DNA of 64,000 bases from Rhodobacteraceae bacterium IMCC1335. GTDB taxonomy: Bacteria > Pseudomonadota > Alphaproteobacteria > Rhodobacterales > Rhodobacteraceae. Shown here one piece after another: positions 1 through 8,552 of the stretch. A program made the position numbers and the translations under genes. The stretch's first letter is position 1. Each line of letters opens with the position of its first letter. The notes below the pieces were generated by a model, which was not told where the DNA came from, ran no database searches, and saw only the letters and a list, made by a program, of their open reading frames with translations. The stretch spans positions 1,488,001 to 1,552,000 of the forward strand of contig CP046864.1 of assembly GCA_039640495.1 (NCBI GenBank), in the 5' to 3' direction.

Positions 1-2
1 TT

Positions 3-116
3 GCGCGGATCCTGCCGGTTCTGTCAGAACGGGGCTGTCTTGATCTATTGGATATTATGGATGCCGCAAAAATTCAATGGCGCCGGTCGGTACTCGTTCG
101 AAGAGGCGCCGTATAG
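3..116 (+). CDS. Possible C-terminal end of an unidentified gene, cut by the window edge
   Basis: Reading from base 3 gives 37 codons without a stop until TAG at 114-116, with ordinary protein composition (for example LPVLSERG and LLDIMDAAK). It is directly followed by, and slightly overlaps, the start of the decayed transposase reading frame, so it may be a host gene truncated by that insertion. I do not recognise a family. It could also be chance. Confidence 0.2.
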   Translation, partial: ARILPVLSERGCLDLLDIMDAAKIQWRRSVLVRRGAV

Positions 117-600
117 GCTCACAAACTGGCCTGCCTATACTGAAAGCCTGCCTCAGCGCGGTTAGGTGACTATTGGCTTGAGCCGCGATGTAAAAGCCGC
201 ATGGCGCGCAGGGCGCTGCAAGACCCGATGCGCTCAGCCAGTATATTCAGATCAGGTAATCCCTACCTGCCTGACGCTTGAGGTGGTATTTTAAACGGCC
301 GCTGCGCCAGAGCGACTAGGCTGTACGCCTCCTAGTTAAGCTCATTGGGGAAGATATCCGCCTGCCTGATTTTTTTATCTTTTCACGCCGCGGGTTTGAG
401 CTGTAATTGCCGATGCACTTGCGTGCCTATGCGGATAGCGTGATCCGACTTATGGTAGACAGTGCGGGCCTTTAAATATTTGGCGCCGGCGCCTGTATGT
501 AAACCTAGCTTCACTCAAAGCCCAAACGCAAATCTTGGCGCTGGCGGCATTTTTGGGGCAGACGTTGTAATTGGCCGTGTTTGGCAAGTCATTTTTAGGT
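85..600 (+). pseudogene. Decayed IS5-family transposase remnant
   Basis: Conceptual translation in two frames recovers the N-terminal half of an IS5-type DDE transposase. Frame 1 from about base 100 reads YRLTNWPAYTESL, then TIGLSRD, AAWRA, QPVYSD and CLTLEVVF. After a one-base slip at about 290 frame 2 continues FKRPLRQS, LIGEDIRLPDF, SRRGFEL, LPMHLRAYAD, then LMVDSAGL followed by IFGAG, which is the segment around the first catalytic Asp (usual form VDSTGLK.FG). A third stretch, KPKRKSWR followed by DVVIG, fits the next conserved block before homology fades near 600. At least four in-frame stops (for example 162-164 and 472-474) and frameshifts make it non-functional. I see no clear terminal inverted repeats, so the element ends are not defined; the catalytic C-terminal half is missing. 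Recognition is from memory of the family, not a search. Confidence 0.75.
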
Positions 601-864
601 ATTGCCTGAAACAGGGAGCCCAGCGTGCCTTGTGGTTTGGTGATGGCAAACCTCCCACCCCATGCAGGTGACGACGATATTTTGAAGCATAATGTGTATT
701 TAATCAGCGCGGATAAACGGCAGTGCCTTTTGAAAGCGTGGCGGGTCTTTTTCGTCAGAATTTAGGGCGTTTTTGGCCCTCTTAAGCAGAGTGATCCGAT
801 CTATTAATCGCTACGTTTAACTGGGCAGATCTTGCCCAAATTTCATATGCAAAAGGCATGGATC

Positions 865-2019
865 ATGACAGCAACAGATCAGTTTGGCTTCGGCACTCAG
901 ATTAGAAAATCTCCTTATTTTGACGCCACGGTTCGCTGGGGGGCAAAAGGGTTTTCGGTTTATAATCATATGTATATCCCCCGCGACTTCGGAGATCCTG
1001 AGCAGAATTTTTGGAATTTGGTAAACGCAGCAATCCTGTGCGATGTAGCCGTTGAACGGCAGGTCGAAGTAACAGGGCCTGATGCGGCAGAGTTCGTGCA
1101 AATGTTAACCCCCCGCGATCTTTCGAAAATGGCGGTGGGTCAATGTAAATATATTCTCATCACCAATGCCGATGGTGGGCTGTTAAACGATCCAATTCTT
1201 TTGCGACTGGCAGAAAATCATTTTTGGATTTCCTTGGCGGATAGCGATATTTTACTCTGGGCGCAGGGGGTGGCCGTACATTCTGGCTTGGATGTAAGTA
1301 TTTGTGAGCCGGATGTGTCCCCTTTGCAATTGCAGGGCCCCAATTCCGGGGAAATCATGAAGGCTTTATTCGGAGAATCTATAGGAGATTTGCGCTACTA
1401 CTGGCTGCGCGAGCTTGAGCTTGAGGGCATTCCATTGCTGGTGTCCCGCACCGGTTGGTCAAGCGAATTGGGTTATGAGATTTATCTTAGGGATGGGGCT
1501 TATGGAAGTGCGCTGTGGGAGCGCATTATGGCCGCTGGTGCTGCGTTTGGCCTGAAGCCGGGGCACACGTCTTCAATTCGGCGCATCGAAGGGGGGATGC
1601 TGTCTTACCACGCGGATGCTGATATCCATACGAACCCGTTTGAGCTGGGTTTAGGCCGGTTGGTTAACCTGGATATCGAGGCGAATTTTATTGGCAAATC
1701 TGCGCTGCGCCTTATCAAGGCCAAAGGGGTAGAGCGCAAACAAGTCGGCTTGATTTTGGACGGCGCGCCTTTGAGGGGGCCAAATACAAGTTTTTGGACC
1801 ATCACAGATAAGGAGGAAACGATTGGCAAAGTGACCTCTGCGGTTTTCTCGCCGCGCTTGCAGAAAAATATTGCGCTTGCGATGGTGTCTGTAGATTATA
1901 CTGCGTTGGGATCCGAGCTGCGTGTTCTTGTGGGGGAGCAGCAGCGCAGCGCATTGGTGGTTGAACGGCCATTTTTCGACCCCAAGAAAAAGATCACGGC
2001 TGGTTTGCTTTTTAGTTGA
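865..2019 (+). CDS. GcvT-family methyltransferase, DMSP demethylase DmdA-like
   Basis: A 384-residue tetrahydrofolate-dependent aminomethyltransferase-fold protein. The N-terminal pattern (KSPYFDATV, VYNHMYIP, CDVAVERQV, LTPRDL, GGLLNDPI, LSLADSD-like ISLADSD, EPDVSPLQLQGP) follows DMSP demethylase DmdA more closely than the glycine-cleavage T protein; DmdA moves a methyl group from dimethylsulfoniopropionate to tetrahydrofolate in marine bacteria. The central TGWSSELGYEIYL segment is, however, closer to the generic GcvT motif, so it may be a DmdA paralogue with another methylated substrate (betaine, sarcosine type). The start is set at ATG 865 because AAAAGG lies eight bases upstream; in-frame TTG 832 and ATG 847 lack a ribosome site. 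It stands alone, upstream of the small RNA locus, with no folate partner gene nearby. Confidence 0.75.
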   Translation: MTATDQFGFGTQIRKSPYFDATVRWGAKGFSVYNHMYIPRDFGDPEQNFWNLVNAAILCDVAVERQVEVTGPDAAEFVQMLTPRDLSKMAVGQCKYILITNADGGLLNDPILLRLAENHFWISLADSDILLWAQGVAVHSGLDVSICEPDVSPLQLQGPNSGEIMKALFGESIGDLRYYWLRELELEGIPLLVSRTGWSSELGYEIYLRDGAYGSALWERIMAAGAAFGLKPGHTSSIRRIEGGMLSYHADADIHTNPFELGLGRLVNLDIEANFIGKSALRLIKAKGVERKQVGLILDGAPLRGPNTSFWTITDKEETIGKVTSAVFSPRLQKNIALAMVSVDYTALGSELRVLVGEQQRSALVVERPFFDPKKKITAGLLFS

Positions 2020-2180
2020 ATATTCTGCGCAAAGCCGCGCTGCCTTTTACAGCCTGTTTTGGCGCTGTGGATGCGGCGGCCAATTGGTGTCATTCTTTAG
2101 GCCAGCGGTCTCGCTCGTTTGGGCAAGCTTATTGCCCTATGTTTGTCGGCTTGATCCATGGCAATATAGGGTGAAGATTT

Positions 2181-2226
2181 TAGTGGCTAGACTCGCTCTC
2201 CTCCCAAACAGAGAGCCTAGCCACTA
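2181..2226 (+). ncRNA. Cuckoo-type small RNA hairpin with anti-Shine-Dalgarno loop (first unit)
   Basis: A ten-base-pair outer stem, TAGTGGCTAG (2181-2190) with CTAGCCACTA (2217-2226), and an inner stem GCTCT/AGAGC present CTCCTCCC (2198-2205) in the loop. This is the hallmark of the alphaproteobacterial cuckoo/CcsR small RNAs, whose loop CCUCCUCCC can pair with ribosome binding sites or bind regulatory targets. There is no U-tract directly after it, so it may be processed from a longer transcript that runs into the units at 2396-2496. Confidence 0.65.
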
Positions 2227-2339
2227 TAGCCTCAAGCCTGACGCGGCGAGACTTTGCAACACAACTGACGCTGCGTTAACGCGATGTCAATAGCTTAATT
2301 ATTAAGCAACACAAGAACTTTTAGATTTGCATAAAATGC

Positions 2340-2496
2340 ATATCGGCAATGCAATCTTATGCATTGCTGACAGAGGCTGCCTGTTGCTATTTGTGTTGCA
2401 GCAAATTTCTCCTCCCATTAATTTGCTTGTGTTGAAAATTCTCCTCCCAGATGTTTTCAATTTATTGGCAGTGCTTTTCAGCACTGCCTTTTTTTT
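2340..2496 (+). ncRNA. Cuckoo/CcsR-type small RNA with two CTCCTCCC hairpins and terminator
   Basis: Three structures follow each other. A lead hairpin GCAATGCA/TGCATTGC (2346-2353 with 2360-2367) is followed by two stem-loops each showing the octamer CTCCTCCC: GCAAATT/AATTTGC (2401-2407 with 2420-2426, loop octamer 2409-2416) and TTGAAAA/TTTTCAA (2432-2438 with 2454-2460, loop octamer 2441-2448). A strong intrinsic terminator closes the transcript at 2467-2496. Paired or tandem units of this kind are known as CcsR1-4 in Rhodobacter sphaeroides, where they are stress-induced with a small DUF1127 gene; I see no DUF1127 gene here. The 5' end is uncertain. Function in this organism is inferred from the family. 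Confidence 0.75.
2467..2496 (+). terminator. Rho-independent terminator of the small RNA locus
   Basis: Perfect eight-base stem GGCAGTGC (2467-2474) and GCACTGCC (2481-2488), six-base loop, then eight T residues (2489-2496). Confidence 0.9.
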
Positions 2497-2894
2497 GAAA
2501 AAGAGATAATGCGCGCCCTATGCGCTCATGATCCTATTGTTTCTTGGGTGCTTTCTATGCTGATTTTCAGCAATTCGCTTTGGCTGTGCATAATTTGCGC
2601 GACAGCGCCAAATCAACCCGTGCCGCCTGATGTTTTTTCGGCCAACAAGCAATTAAAGAGGCAAAATATGGGTTGCCCAAATATCCGCAAGTGATGAAGC
2701 CTAGCGTTAAATTCTCATATTGCCTAAACGATGGTGATATCTACCATCCTGCGGACGGCTTTTTTGCCGTTAAGAACGTGATTTACCCGTCGCGATCGGG
2801 TCTGAAAGCGGCGGGGTTACGCGTCTCAGAAGCCTTGGTATGGGCCCGGCTCAACCGGTTTTGAACGCGGTTTGCGCGTGCATTTCCCATTATC
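2497..2894. other. Intergenic, no supported gene
   Basis: Several short open frames exist here but none has both a ribosome site and family-like sequence. One frame between about 2650 and 2864 reads rather protein-like (segments YPQVMKPSVKF, NDGDIYHPADGFFAV) and may be a gene relic; I cannot name it. Confidence 0.4.
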
Positions 2895-3350
2895 TCAGCC
2901 GGTATTTTCTGCATTTTGCGCAAGCTCTAATGCCTCGGTGGTGGCTTCGAGAGACAGTAAAATTGAAGCATGGCGGTTTTTAAACTGAATTGCGGGGTGC
3001 AAAACCTCAAGATCGTGAAACGGTTCCGCGGGTATTGGGCCATCTGCTGTCAACATGGCCTGTAATTCTGCGCAGGCCACGCGCACTTGCGCGGCGCTGC
3101 AGCCAATGATCGCTTTGGCGGTGATGCATGCGGCGGCCTGTCCCAATGCACAGGCTTTTACGTCTTGCGTAAAGCCAGCTACGCGCCCTTCTGAGAGTTC
3201 AAGTTCAACACTTACGCTGGATCCGCAGAGGGGAGAACGTTTTTTTGCGCGAGCTGTCACATGCTCAAGCTCTGCATAATGTGGTAAATCGGCCGCCAAG
3301 GCCAAAATCTTTTTAGAGTATAATTTTATCAGATCTGGGTCGCCCGGCAT
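2895..3350 (-). CDS. NifU/IscU N-terminal-like iron-sulfur cluster scaffold protein
   Basis: A 151-residue protein of the NifU N-terminal domain family, the U-type scaffold on which Fe-S clusters are built before transfer to target proteins. Three conserved cysteines sit where expected: SPLCGSS, KACALGQ and GCSAAQ/VACAEL in the second half. Its length matches the short stand-alone form found beside hisI in many Rhodobacteraceae. The start is ATG 3350, eight bases after GGGAAAG on the minus strand; the longer open frame upstream has no ribosome site. It is divergent from hisI with a 67-base gap that must hold both promoters. No isc/suf operon is adjacent. Confidence 0.8.
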   Translation of the reverse strand: MPGDPDLIKLYSKKILALAADLPHYAELEHVTARAKKRSPLCGSSVSVELELSEGRVAGFTQDVKACALGQAAACITAKAIIGCSAAQVRVACAELQAMLTADGPIPAEPFHDLEVLHPAIQFKNRHASILLSLEATTEALELAQNAENTG

Positions 3351-3417
3351 AGTCTTTCCCTTTTTCCCGCAACACAATACATAAGGCGAAGCAGCGCAGA
3401 AGCAAAGGTTTGTAAGA

Positions 3418-3777
3418 ATGGAATTTAACGTTGAGGAACTTGCATTTAACGAAGATGGCTTGATTCCAGCGATTGCGCAGGATGCCAATAGCAACGAAGT
3501 GCTGATGATGGCTTGGATGAATGCCGAGGCGGTAAAGCTCACGCTTCAAACAGGGCGGATGACCTATTGGTCGCGCTCGCGTCAGGCGATGTGGGTGAAG
3601 GGCGAAACCTCGGGGCATATCCAGAAATTGGTTGAGTTTCGCGTAGATTGTGACCGCGATTGCCTGCTGTTGTTGATTGATCAAACCGGGCCTGCGTGCC
3701 ATACCAACCGCCGCAGTTGCTTTTACATCACCGTGCAAGATGGTAGGGAACATGAACGCTTGCCGGTTCTGCTTTAA
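3418..3777 (+). CDS. hisI: Phosphoribosyl-AMP cyclohydrolase
   Basis: A 119-residue single-domain HisI that opens the adenine ring of phosphoribosyl-AMP in histidine synthesis (third step). Diagnostic segments are MAWMN, TYWSRSR, WVKGETSGH, VDCDRDC and the zinc ligands in ACHTNRRSCFY. It is not fused to HisE, as usual in alphaproteobacteria. Its end overlaps the convergent gluQ gene by four bases (3774-3777). No other his gene is in the window. Confidence 0.95.
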   Translation: MEFNVEELAFNEDGLIPAIAQDANSNEVLMMAWMNAEAVKLTLQTGRMTYWSRSRQAMWVKGETSGHIQKLVEFRVDCDRDCLLLLIDQTGPACHTNRRSCFYITVQDGREHERLPVLL

Positions 3778-4628
3778 GGCGCTGAAAACAAACGCTCCGT
3801 GATATCTTGGGCAGAGTGGCCGGCTTTTCGCAAACTGCTGAGCGCTTCAGAATCGCTGCGTTTTGCCAAGCGCTTGCCCGTTTCATCTCTTATCAAGGCA
3901 TGATGGTGATAACGAGGGGTCTGAATATTCAGCAATTGTTGTAACACGACATGAATTTGCGTTGCGGCGCTCAGATCTGCGCCGCGCACCACATCGGTGA
4001 TGTTTTGCGCATCATCATCTATGACCACCGCAAGATGATAGGCTGCCCCCTGATCCTTTCTGCGCAGCACCACGTCTCCAACCTGCGCAATAAGCGGCTC
4101 GGGTTTAAGCGTTATCCGTTTCGAATGCTGCGTTCCAAATTCCTCATAGGTCACAGGTTTTTGCAGGGCTTTGACGGCTTTGCGCATATTCAAGCGCAAC
4201 GCATCGCCGGCGCTAGCCTGCGACAGGCTGCGATGGCGGCATGTGCCCGGGTAGATGCGGCCATCTGGACCAAATTCGGGCACGCCTTCTTGCGGGGCAG
4301 CTGCGGCTTGCGCAATATCCGCGCGGTTGCAGCAGCACGGATAGATCACTCCGGCGCGTGCCAGAGCATCAAGCGCTGTTTGATAGGAGGCGGTTTCCTG
4401 CGATTGGAACCTGACAGGCTCGGGCCAAGCCAGTCCAAGCCAGCGCAGATCATCGAAAATCTGCTGCGTCCATTCTGGTTTTGAACGGCTGTGGTCTAGA
4501 TCATCTATCCGAAGCAGCCAAAGCCCGTTTTTTGCCTCGGCCAGTCTGTGGCCATATAAGGCAGAATACGCATGACCAAGATGCAGCGGGCCCGTGGGCG
4601 AGGGGGCAAATCTGGTTCGAAACGTCAC
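3774..4628 (-). CDS. gluQ: Glutamyl-Q tRNA(Asp) synthetase
   Basis: A 284-residue truncated glutamyl-tRNA synthetase paralogue that activates glutamate and attaches it to queuosine at the wobble position of tRNA-Asp. It has the HIGH signature as LHLGHAY, RIDDLD, the zinc-binding cysteines in YPCCCNRAD and YPGTCRHR, and a KMSKS-equivalent GKRLAKRSD; the C-terminal anticodon-binding domain is absent, as in all GluQ. The ATG overlaps the stop of the upstream methyltransferase gene by four bases (ATGA), indicating translational coupling. queA, needed for queuosine, lies 10 kb away. Confidence 0.93.
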   Translation of the reverse strand: MTFRTRFAPSPTGPLHLGHAYSALYGHRLAEAKNGLWLLRIDDLDHSRSKPEWTQQIFDDLRWLGLAWPEPVRFQSQETASYQTALDALARAGVIYPCCCNRADIAQAAAAPQEGVPEFGPDGRIYPGTCRHRSLSQASAGDALRLNMRKAVKALQKPVTYEEFGTQHSKRITLKPEPLIAQVGDVVLRRKDQGAAYHLAVVIDDDAQNITDVVRGADLSAATQIHVVLQQLLNIQTPRYHHHALIRDETGKRLAKRSDSEALSSLRKAGHSAQDITERLFSAP

Positions 4629-5236
4629 AATTTTTCAAGAATATAAATATTGGAATTGATTTTTTGCTTTGGCAGATGGTCGCCATACTCCTTTAAATGC
4701 AGCACCGCCTGACCCTGTTTTACATAATCCTCAACCAGCCCGTCATAAGCGGGGTCTTCCAACGTGTGGTCATTGAATGAAAACACCAACAGCCCTTTTG
4801 GAGCCAAGAGAGCCATCATTTTATCTAATACGGCGAGCGGTGCGGCGCCGGCGCCAATGACGCCAACCGCGGCAATAATCTGATAAGCCCCCAGTTTCAC
4901 GTTCGGGCCGATTTCGGGCGCAAACACCTCCAAGCGGCGATAGATCTTTTTTTGCGCCGCAACCTCGAGCATTTCAGCCGAAATATCTACCCCGTCGATC
5001 GTAAGAAAACCCACCTCTTGAAACGCCTGCCCTGAAACACCTGTGCCGCATCCATAATCGAGGATGGGTATACTCAGATCTTTTACATGTCGCGCCAGCG
5101 CCTCGGCAATTCTCAGCGGAGTGACATAGCCGTTTTCGCCCACTTCCTGATCATAGCTCTGCGCCCATTGGGCGTAAAAGGGGCGTAAATCTGCGCTGTC
5201 AGCGCTGTAAATTTTATCGAGATATGTTGTCGTCAT
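4625..5236 (-). CDS. Class I SAM-dependent methyltransferase
   Basis: A 203-residue Rossmann-fold methyltransferase. Motif I is ILDYGCGTGVSG (about residue 59-70) and the acidic post-motif is IDGVDIS. The N-terminus (FYAQWAQSYDQEV) is the small-molecule or lipid methyltransferase type seen in UbiE-like relatives and Williams-Beuren-type proteins. The substrate cannot be told. It overlaps gluQ by four bases and lies 24 bases downstream of trmFO, so all three probably form one transcription unit. Confidence 0.85.
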   Translation of the reverse strand: MTTTYLDKIYSADSADLRPFYAQWAQSYDQEVGENGYVTPLRIAEALARHVKDLSIPILDYGCGTGVSGQAFQEVGFLTIDGVDISAEMLEVAAQKKIYRRLEVFAPEIGPNVKLGAYQIIAAVGVIGAGAAPLAVLDKMMALLAPKGLLVFSFNDHTLEDPAYDGLVEDYVKQGQAVLHLKEYGDHLPKQKINSNIYILEKL

Positions 5237-5260
5237 CCCGTAAGTTAAGCAAATCAGATG

Positions 5261-6610
5261 CTAGGCGTCCAGAGGGGCTTTGGCCAACCAATCCTGCCAA
5301 GCGCTTTTTGCCCGGTCTGTATAGGCTTTATAGCGCTCTTTGCGCCCTTTACGCCCGTTCTTTGTGCCCTCTATCGGTCTGAAAAGGCCAAAATTCACAT
5401 TCATGGGCTGAAAGGTTTTTGCATCAGCGCCGCCGGTAATATGCAGCATTAACGCCCCTAAGGCGGTATCTTCCGGTACAGGGGGCAGAGGCTTTCCAAG
5501 GATTTCACTGGCTGCCATGCGCCCAGCCAATAAACCCATCGCGGCGCTTTCTACGTAACCCTCTACGCCAGTTATTTGGCCGGCAAAGCGCAGATGTGGG
5601 GCCGCCTTTAAACGCATCTGATGATCCAAAAGAGTGGGGGAATTTAAAAACGTATTGCGGTGGATGCCGCCCAAACGCGCAAATTCAGCCGCCTCTAACC
5701 CTGGTATCTGCCGCAGAACCTCTTTTTGGGCGCCATATTTCATTTTTGTTTGAAATCCGACAATATTATACAGCGTGCCCAGGGCATTATCGCGGCGCAA
5801 CTGCACCACGGCATAGGGCTTTTGGCTGCTATGTGGATTGGTCAGGCCAACGGGTTTCATCGGTCCGAAACGCAGCGTTTCGCGGCCCCGCTCTGCCATC
5901 ACTTCAATCGGCAAACATCCATCAAAATACCCCGCCGTTTCTCCTTCATGAAATTCGGTTTTTTCGGCCTCGAGCAGCGCGTCGATAAAGCGTTCATACT
6001 GGCTTTTATCCATCGGGCAGTTTAAATAAGCGGTGCGCTCGGCCTCAGTTTCGCCCTTATCATAGCGCGATTGCATCCAGGCTTTGGACATATCAATGCT
6101 GTCATAATAGAGTATGGGGGCGATGGCATCGAAAAAGGCCAACGCATCGCGGCCAGTTGTTTTTGCCAAAGAGGCGCCCAGCGCGGATGAGGTGAGCGGC
6201 CCAGTGGCCACGATCCAATGACCTGATTGAGGCAGCGCGTCGATTTCTTTATTAACAATCGTGATCTTGGGATGCGCCTTGAGTTTGCGTGTTACGCTTT
6301 TGGCAAAAACCTCACGGTCAACGGCTAAAGCACCGCCTGCAGGTAAACGATGCTCGTAGGCGGTTTGAATGATCACGCCTTCGGCCTGTAACATTTCCCA
6401 GTGCAGCAGGCCGACGGCGTTTTGTTCGTGATCGTCAGAACGAAAAGAGTTAGAGCATACCATTTCACCCAAATCAGCCGTCTGATGCGCAAATGTTTTC
6501 ACCTGAGGACGCATTTCGTGGATCACCACGTTCACGCCCATTTGGGCGGCTTGCCAGGCGGCTTCTGATCCTGCCATGCCGCCGCCAATGATATTTAATG
6601 TCTCGCTCAT
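5261..6610 (-). CDS. trmFO: Methylenetetrahydrofolate-tRNA (uracil-54-C5)-methyltransferase
   Basis: A 449-residue flavoprotein that makes ribothymidine 54 in tRNAs using methylenetetrahydrofolate and FADH2. The N-terminal dinucleotide-binding motif is [14 protein letters not shown]; other family segments are HEMRP, ELVCSNS-like [35 protein letters not shown], and [16 protein letters not shown] near the C-terminus. Length is normal for TrmFO. It is the first gene of a probable operon with the methyltransferase and gluQ, giving a tRNA-modification theme. Confidence 0.96.
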   Translation of the reverse strand: MSETLNIIGGGMAGSEAAWQAAQMGVNVVIHEMRPQVKTFAHQTADLGEMVCSNSFRSDDHEQNAVGLLHWEMLQAEGVIIQTAYEHRLPAGGALAVDREVFAKSVTRKLKAHPKITIVNKEIDALPQSGHWIVATGPLTSSALGASLAKTTGRDALAFFDAIAPILYYDSIDMSKAWMQSRYDKGETEAERTAYLNCPMDKSQYERFIDALLEAEKTEFHEGETAGYFDGCLPIEVMAERGRETLRFGPMKPVGLTNPHSSQKPYAVVQLRRDNALGTLYNIVGFQTKMKYGAQKEVLRQIPGLEAAEFARLGGIHRNTFLNSPTLLDHQMRLKAAPHLRFAGQITGVEGYVESAAMGLLAGRMAASEILGKPLPPVPEDTALGALMLHITGGADAKTFQPMNVNFGLFRPIEGTKNGRKGRKERYKAYTDRAKSAWQDWLAKAPLDA

Positions 6611-6690
6611 GCGCTCTTCCTAACGAAATGCAACGGAATGACCAGCCCAAGACCCGCCTTTATTGACCTGAGGCTTTAGCTTTGGATGGT

Positions 6691-7476
6691 TTACTGTGTC
6701 CAGTTAGGATCGCGTTTCTCAATGAAGGCGCTGATGCCCTCTTCGGTATCCCGATACAGCATATTTTCGACCATCACGTCGCCCGTATAATCATAGGCTT
6801 CGGATAATGGCATTTGTAACTGATTGTAGAACGCTTCTTTGCCAATTTTCACCGCAACGCCAAGTTTGCTGGCCAATAATTCCGCCAAGGCCCGAGTCTC
6901 TGCGCTGAGCTGTTCTTCGGAGACAACGCGGTTTATCAAACCGAGGTCTTGCGCGCGCGCAGCATTAATAAATTGCCCGGTGGTTAGCATTTCAAATGCT
7001 TGTTTTCGGGGGATATTTCGGGAAAGCGCCACCATTGGGGTGGAACAGAATAATCCGATATTAACGCCGTTAACGCCAAATTTCGTGCCCTCGGCGGCAA
7101 CTGCCAAATCGCAGCTTGCCACCAATTGGCAGCCTGCGGCAGTGGCAATGCCATGCACTTGTGCGATCACCGGTTGCGGCAATTTCTGGATTGTTTGCAT
7201 CATTTTTGCGCACCGATTGAATAGCGTTTTGAAATAGGCTTTGCCGCTATCTTCGGCTTGCCGGCCTGCGGTCATCTCTTTTAGATCATGGCCGGCACAA
7301 AACGCTTTGCCGGCGCCCTCTAAAATAACCGCACGGATCGCCTGGTCGTTTTTTAGGACGTCAAATTCAGATTGCAGCGCCTCCAGCATCCCCTCTGACA
7401 GCGCGTTTAATTTCTCTGGAGCATTCAATGTGAGATGGGCAATCGATCCCGTATCGTTGCGTTCTAATAAAGCCAT
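6691..7476 (-). CDS. Enoyl-CoA hydratase/isomerase family protein (ECHDC3-like)
   Basis: A 261-residue crotonase-fold protein. The oxyanion-hole segments are AFCAGHDLKEM and AAGCQLVASCDL. In true enoyl-CoA hydratases the second catalytic glutamate follows in the next helix; here that region reads IGLFCSTPMVAL, as in the ECHDC3-like branch, so hydratase activity is not assured. The long upstream open frame is not part of the gene: ATG 7476 has AAGGAG nine bases upstream. It is divergent from the thioesterase at 7533 with a 56-base shared promoter region, and both act on acyl-CoA. Confidence 0.88.
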   Translation of the reverse strand: MALLERNDTGSIAHLTLNAPEKLNALSEGMLEALQSEFDVLKNDQAIRAVILEGAGKAFCAGHDLKEMTAGRQAEDSGKAYFKTLFNRCAKMMQTIQKLPQPVIAQVHGIATAAGCQLVASCDLAVAAEGTKFGVNGVNIGLFCSTPMVALSRNIPRKQAFEMLTTGQFINAARAQDLGLINRVVSEEQLSAETRALAELLASKLGVAVKIGKEAFYNQLQMPLSEAYDYTGDVMVENMLYRDTEEGISAFIEKRDPNWTQ

Positions 7477-7532
7477 CTTGCTCTCCTTCTGATTTTCCGC
7501 GAGTCTACGCCAAAATAAAGAGAGAGAAAAGT

Positions 7533-7970
7533 ATGCCATTACCTTACACGGCAGAGACCTTAATGCGCTATCTTGAAAACGTGTTTCCTCAGATCCGCGG
7601 TGAGTTTGCCATTGAGGCGCTGCAGGAGGGGCACATAGAGGTGCGCTTGAAGGTGCAAGAGCGGCATTTGCGCCCTGGCGGCACGGTGTCAGGGCCGGCG
7701 ATGTTCGCTTTGGCGGATGTTTCGGTTTATATGAGCGTTCTGGCCGCAATCGGGCCGAAAGAACTTGCCGTTACGACCAATGCATCTTTGGATTTTATGC
7801 GCAAACCGGATGCAGGTCGTGATCTGATTGCGCATTGTAAGGTGTTGAAACTTGGCCGTTTATTGGCTGTTTGCGATGTTCTCATATTTTCTGAGGGTAA
7901 AGCCGACCCCGTGGCGCGGGCTTCCATGACATATGCCTTACCGCCCGATAAAACGATTAAAACGCAGTAA
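7533..7970 (+). CDS. PaaI-family hotdog thioesterase
   Basis: A 145-residue single hotdog domain. The pattern HLRPGGTVSGPAMFALADVSVY contains the expected glycine-rich loop and acidic active-site residue (ALAD) of PaaI-type acyl-CoA thioesterases, followed by TTNASLDFMRKP on the long central helix edge. Such enzymes hydrolyse aryl- or acyl-CoA and act as tetramers in the cytosol. The start codon has GAGAGAAAAG upstream. The divergent enoyl-CoA hydratase supports a role in fatty or aromatic acyl-CoA metabolism. Confidence 0.88.
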   Translation: MPLPYTAETLMRYLENVFPQIRGEFAIEALQEGHIEVRLKVQERHLRPGGTVSGPAMFALADVSVYMSVLAAIGPKELAVTTNASLDFMRKPDAGRDLIAHCKVLKLGRLLAVCDVLIFSEGKADPVARASMTYALPPDKTIKTQ

Positions 7971-7988
7971 GATGTAATCGGAACGAAA

Positions 7989-8020
7989 AATGCGCTCAGC
8001 TCGCGAAGAGCTGGCGCATT
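7989..8020. terminator. Hairpin between convergent genes, possible bidirectional terminator
   Basis: AATGCGC (7989-7995) pairs with GCGCATT (8014-8020) and an inner AGCTC/GAGCT stem closes a four to five base loop. There is an A-run before and a T-poor tail after, so termination is more likely toward the minus strand side; weak on sequence alone. Confidence 0.5.
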
Positions 8021-8039
8021 ATCTGTTTATGCCTGATAC

Positions 8040-8552
8040 TCAGACTTTGGCGGCGGTTTGCCGGGGCGCTGGAGCCGCTGCGGCAGGCTTCGCGGCGGCC
8101 GTTTTGGTTAATGGATCGTCTTGGCGCTGAACAGAACCTTCGAAATGCGCACCCGATTCAATCGCGATTGTTTTATGAATGATATCGCCTTCCACGCGCG
8201 CCGTCGCCGTTAGGCGAACTTTCAGACCCCGCACCCGACCGACGATTCGGCCATTTACAACCACATCATCGGCAATCACCTCGCCCTTGATCGTGGCGCT
8301 TTCGCCCACCGTCAGCAGATGCGCGCGTATATCGCCCTCAACCGTGCCTTCCACTTGAATGTCGCCCGTGGTTTTCATGTTTCCGGTAACGTGCAGATCA
8401 GATGACAGAACGGATGCAGGTGGTTTTGCCTTAGGTGCCGATGGCTTTGTTTCAATTTGATCAGCCGCATAAGCCGTGGGCGCAGGGGCGCTGGGCGTTG
8501 CTGCATCGCTGTCTTTTTGACCTGGTTCGTTTATTTTGCTTTTAGAAAACAT
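8040..8552 (-). CDS. Bactofilin (polymer-forming cytoskeletal protein)
   Basis: A 170-residue protein with a proline/alanine-rich disordered head, a central beta-helix (DUF583) of about 90 residues with the regular hydrophobic-glycine repeats LHVTGNMKT, IQVEGTVEGDI, ATIKGEVIAD and VVNGRIVGRV, and an alanine-rich tail. Bactofilins polymerise without nucleotide and anchor cell-wall enzymes to the inner membrane. The ATG overlaps the end of the upstream M23 peptidase gene by 11 bases, a coupling also seen in other bacteria where the peptidase works with the bactofilin. Confidence 0.92.
   Translation of the reverse strand: MFSKSKINEPGQKDSDAATPSAPAPTAYAADQIETKPSAPKAKPPASVLSSDLHVTGNMKTTGDIQVEGTVEGDIRAHLLTVGESATIKGEVIADDVVVNGRIVGRVRGLKVRLTATARVEGDIIHKTIAIESGAHFEGSVQRQDDPLTKTAAAKPAAAAPAPRQTAAKV

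Noticed and set aside
462..671. 69-codon plus-strand ORF
   Set aside because: It overlaps the transposase relic; its LGAGGIFGADVVIG part belongs to that decayed gene, not to a separate protein.
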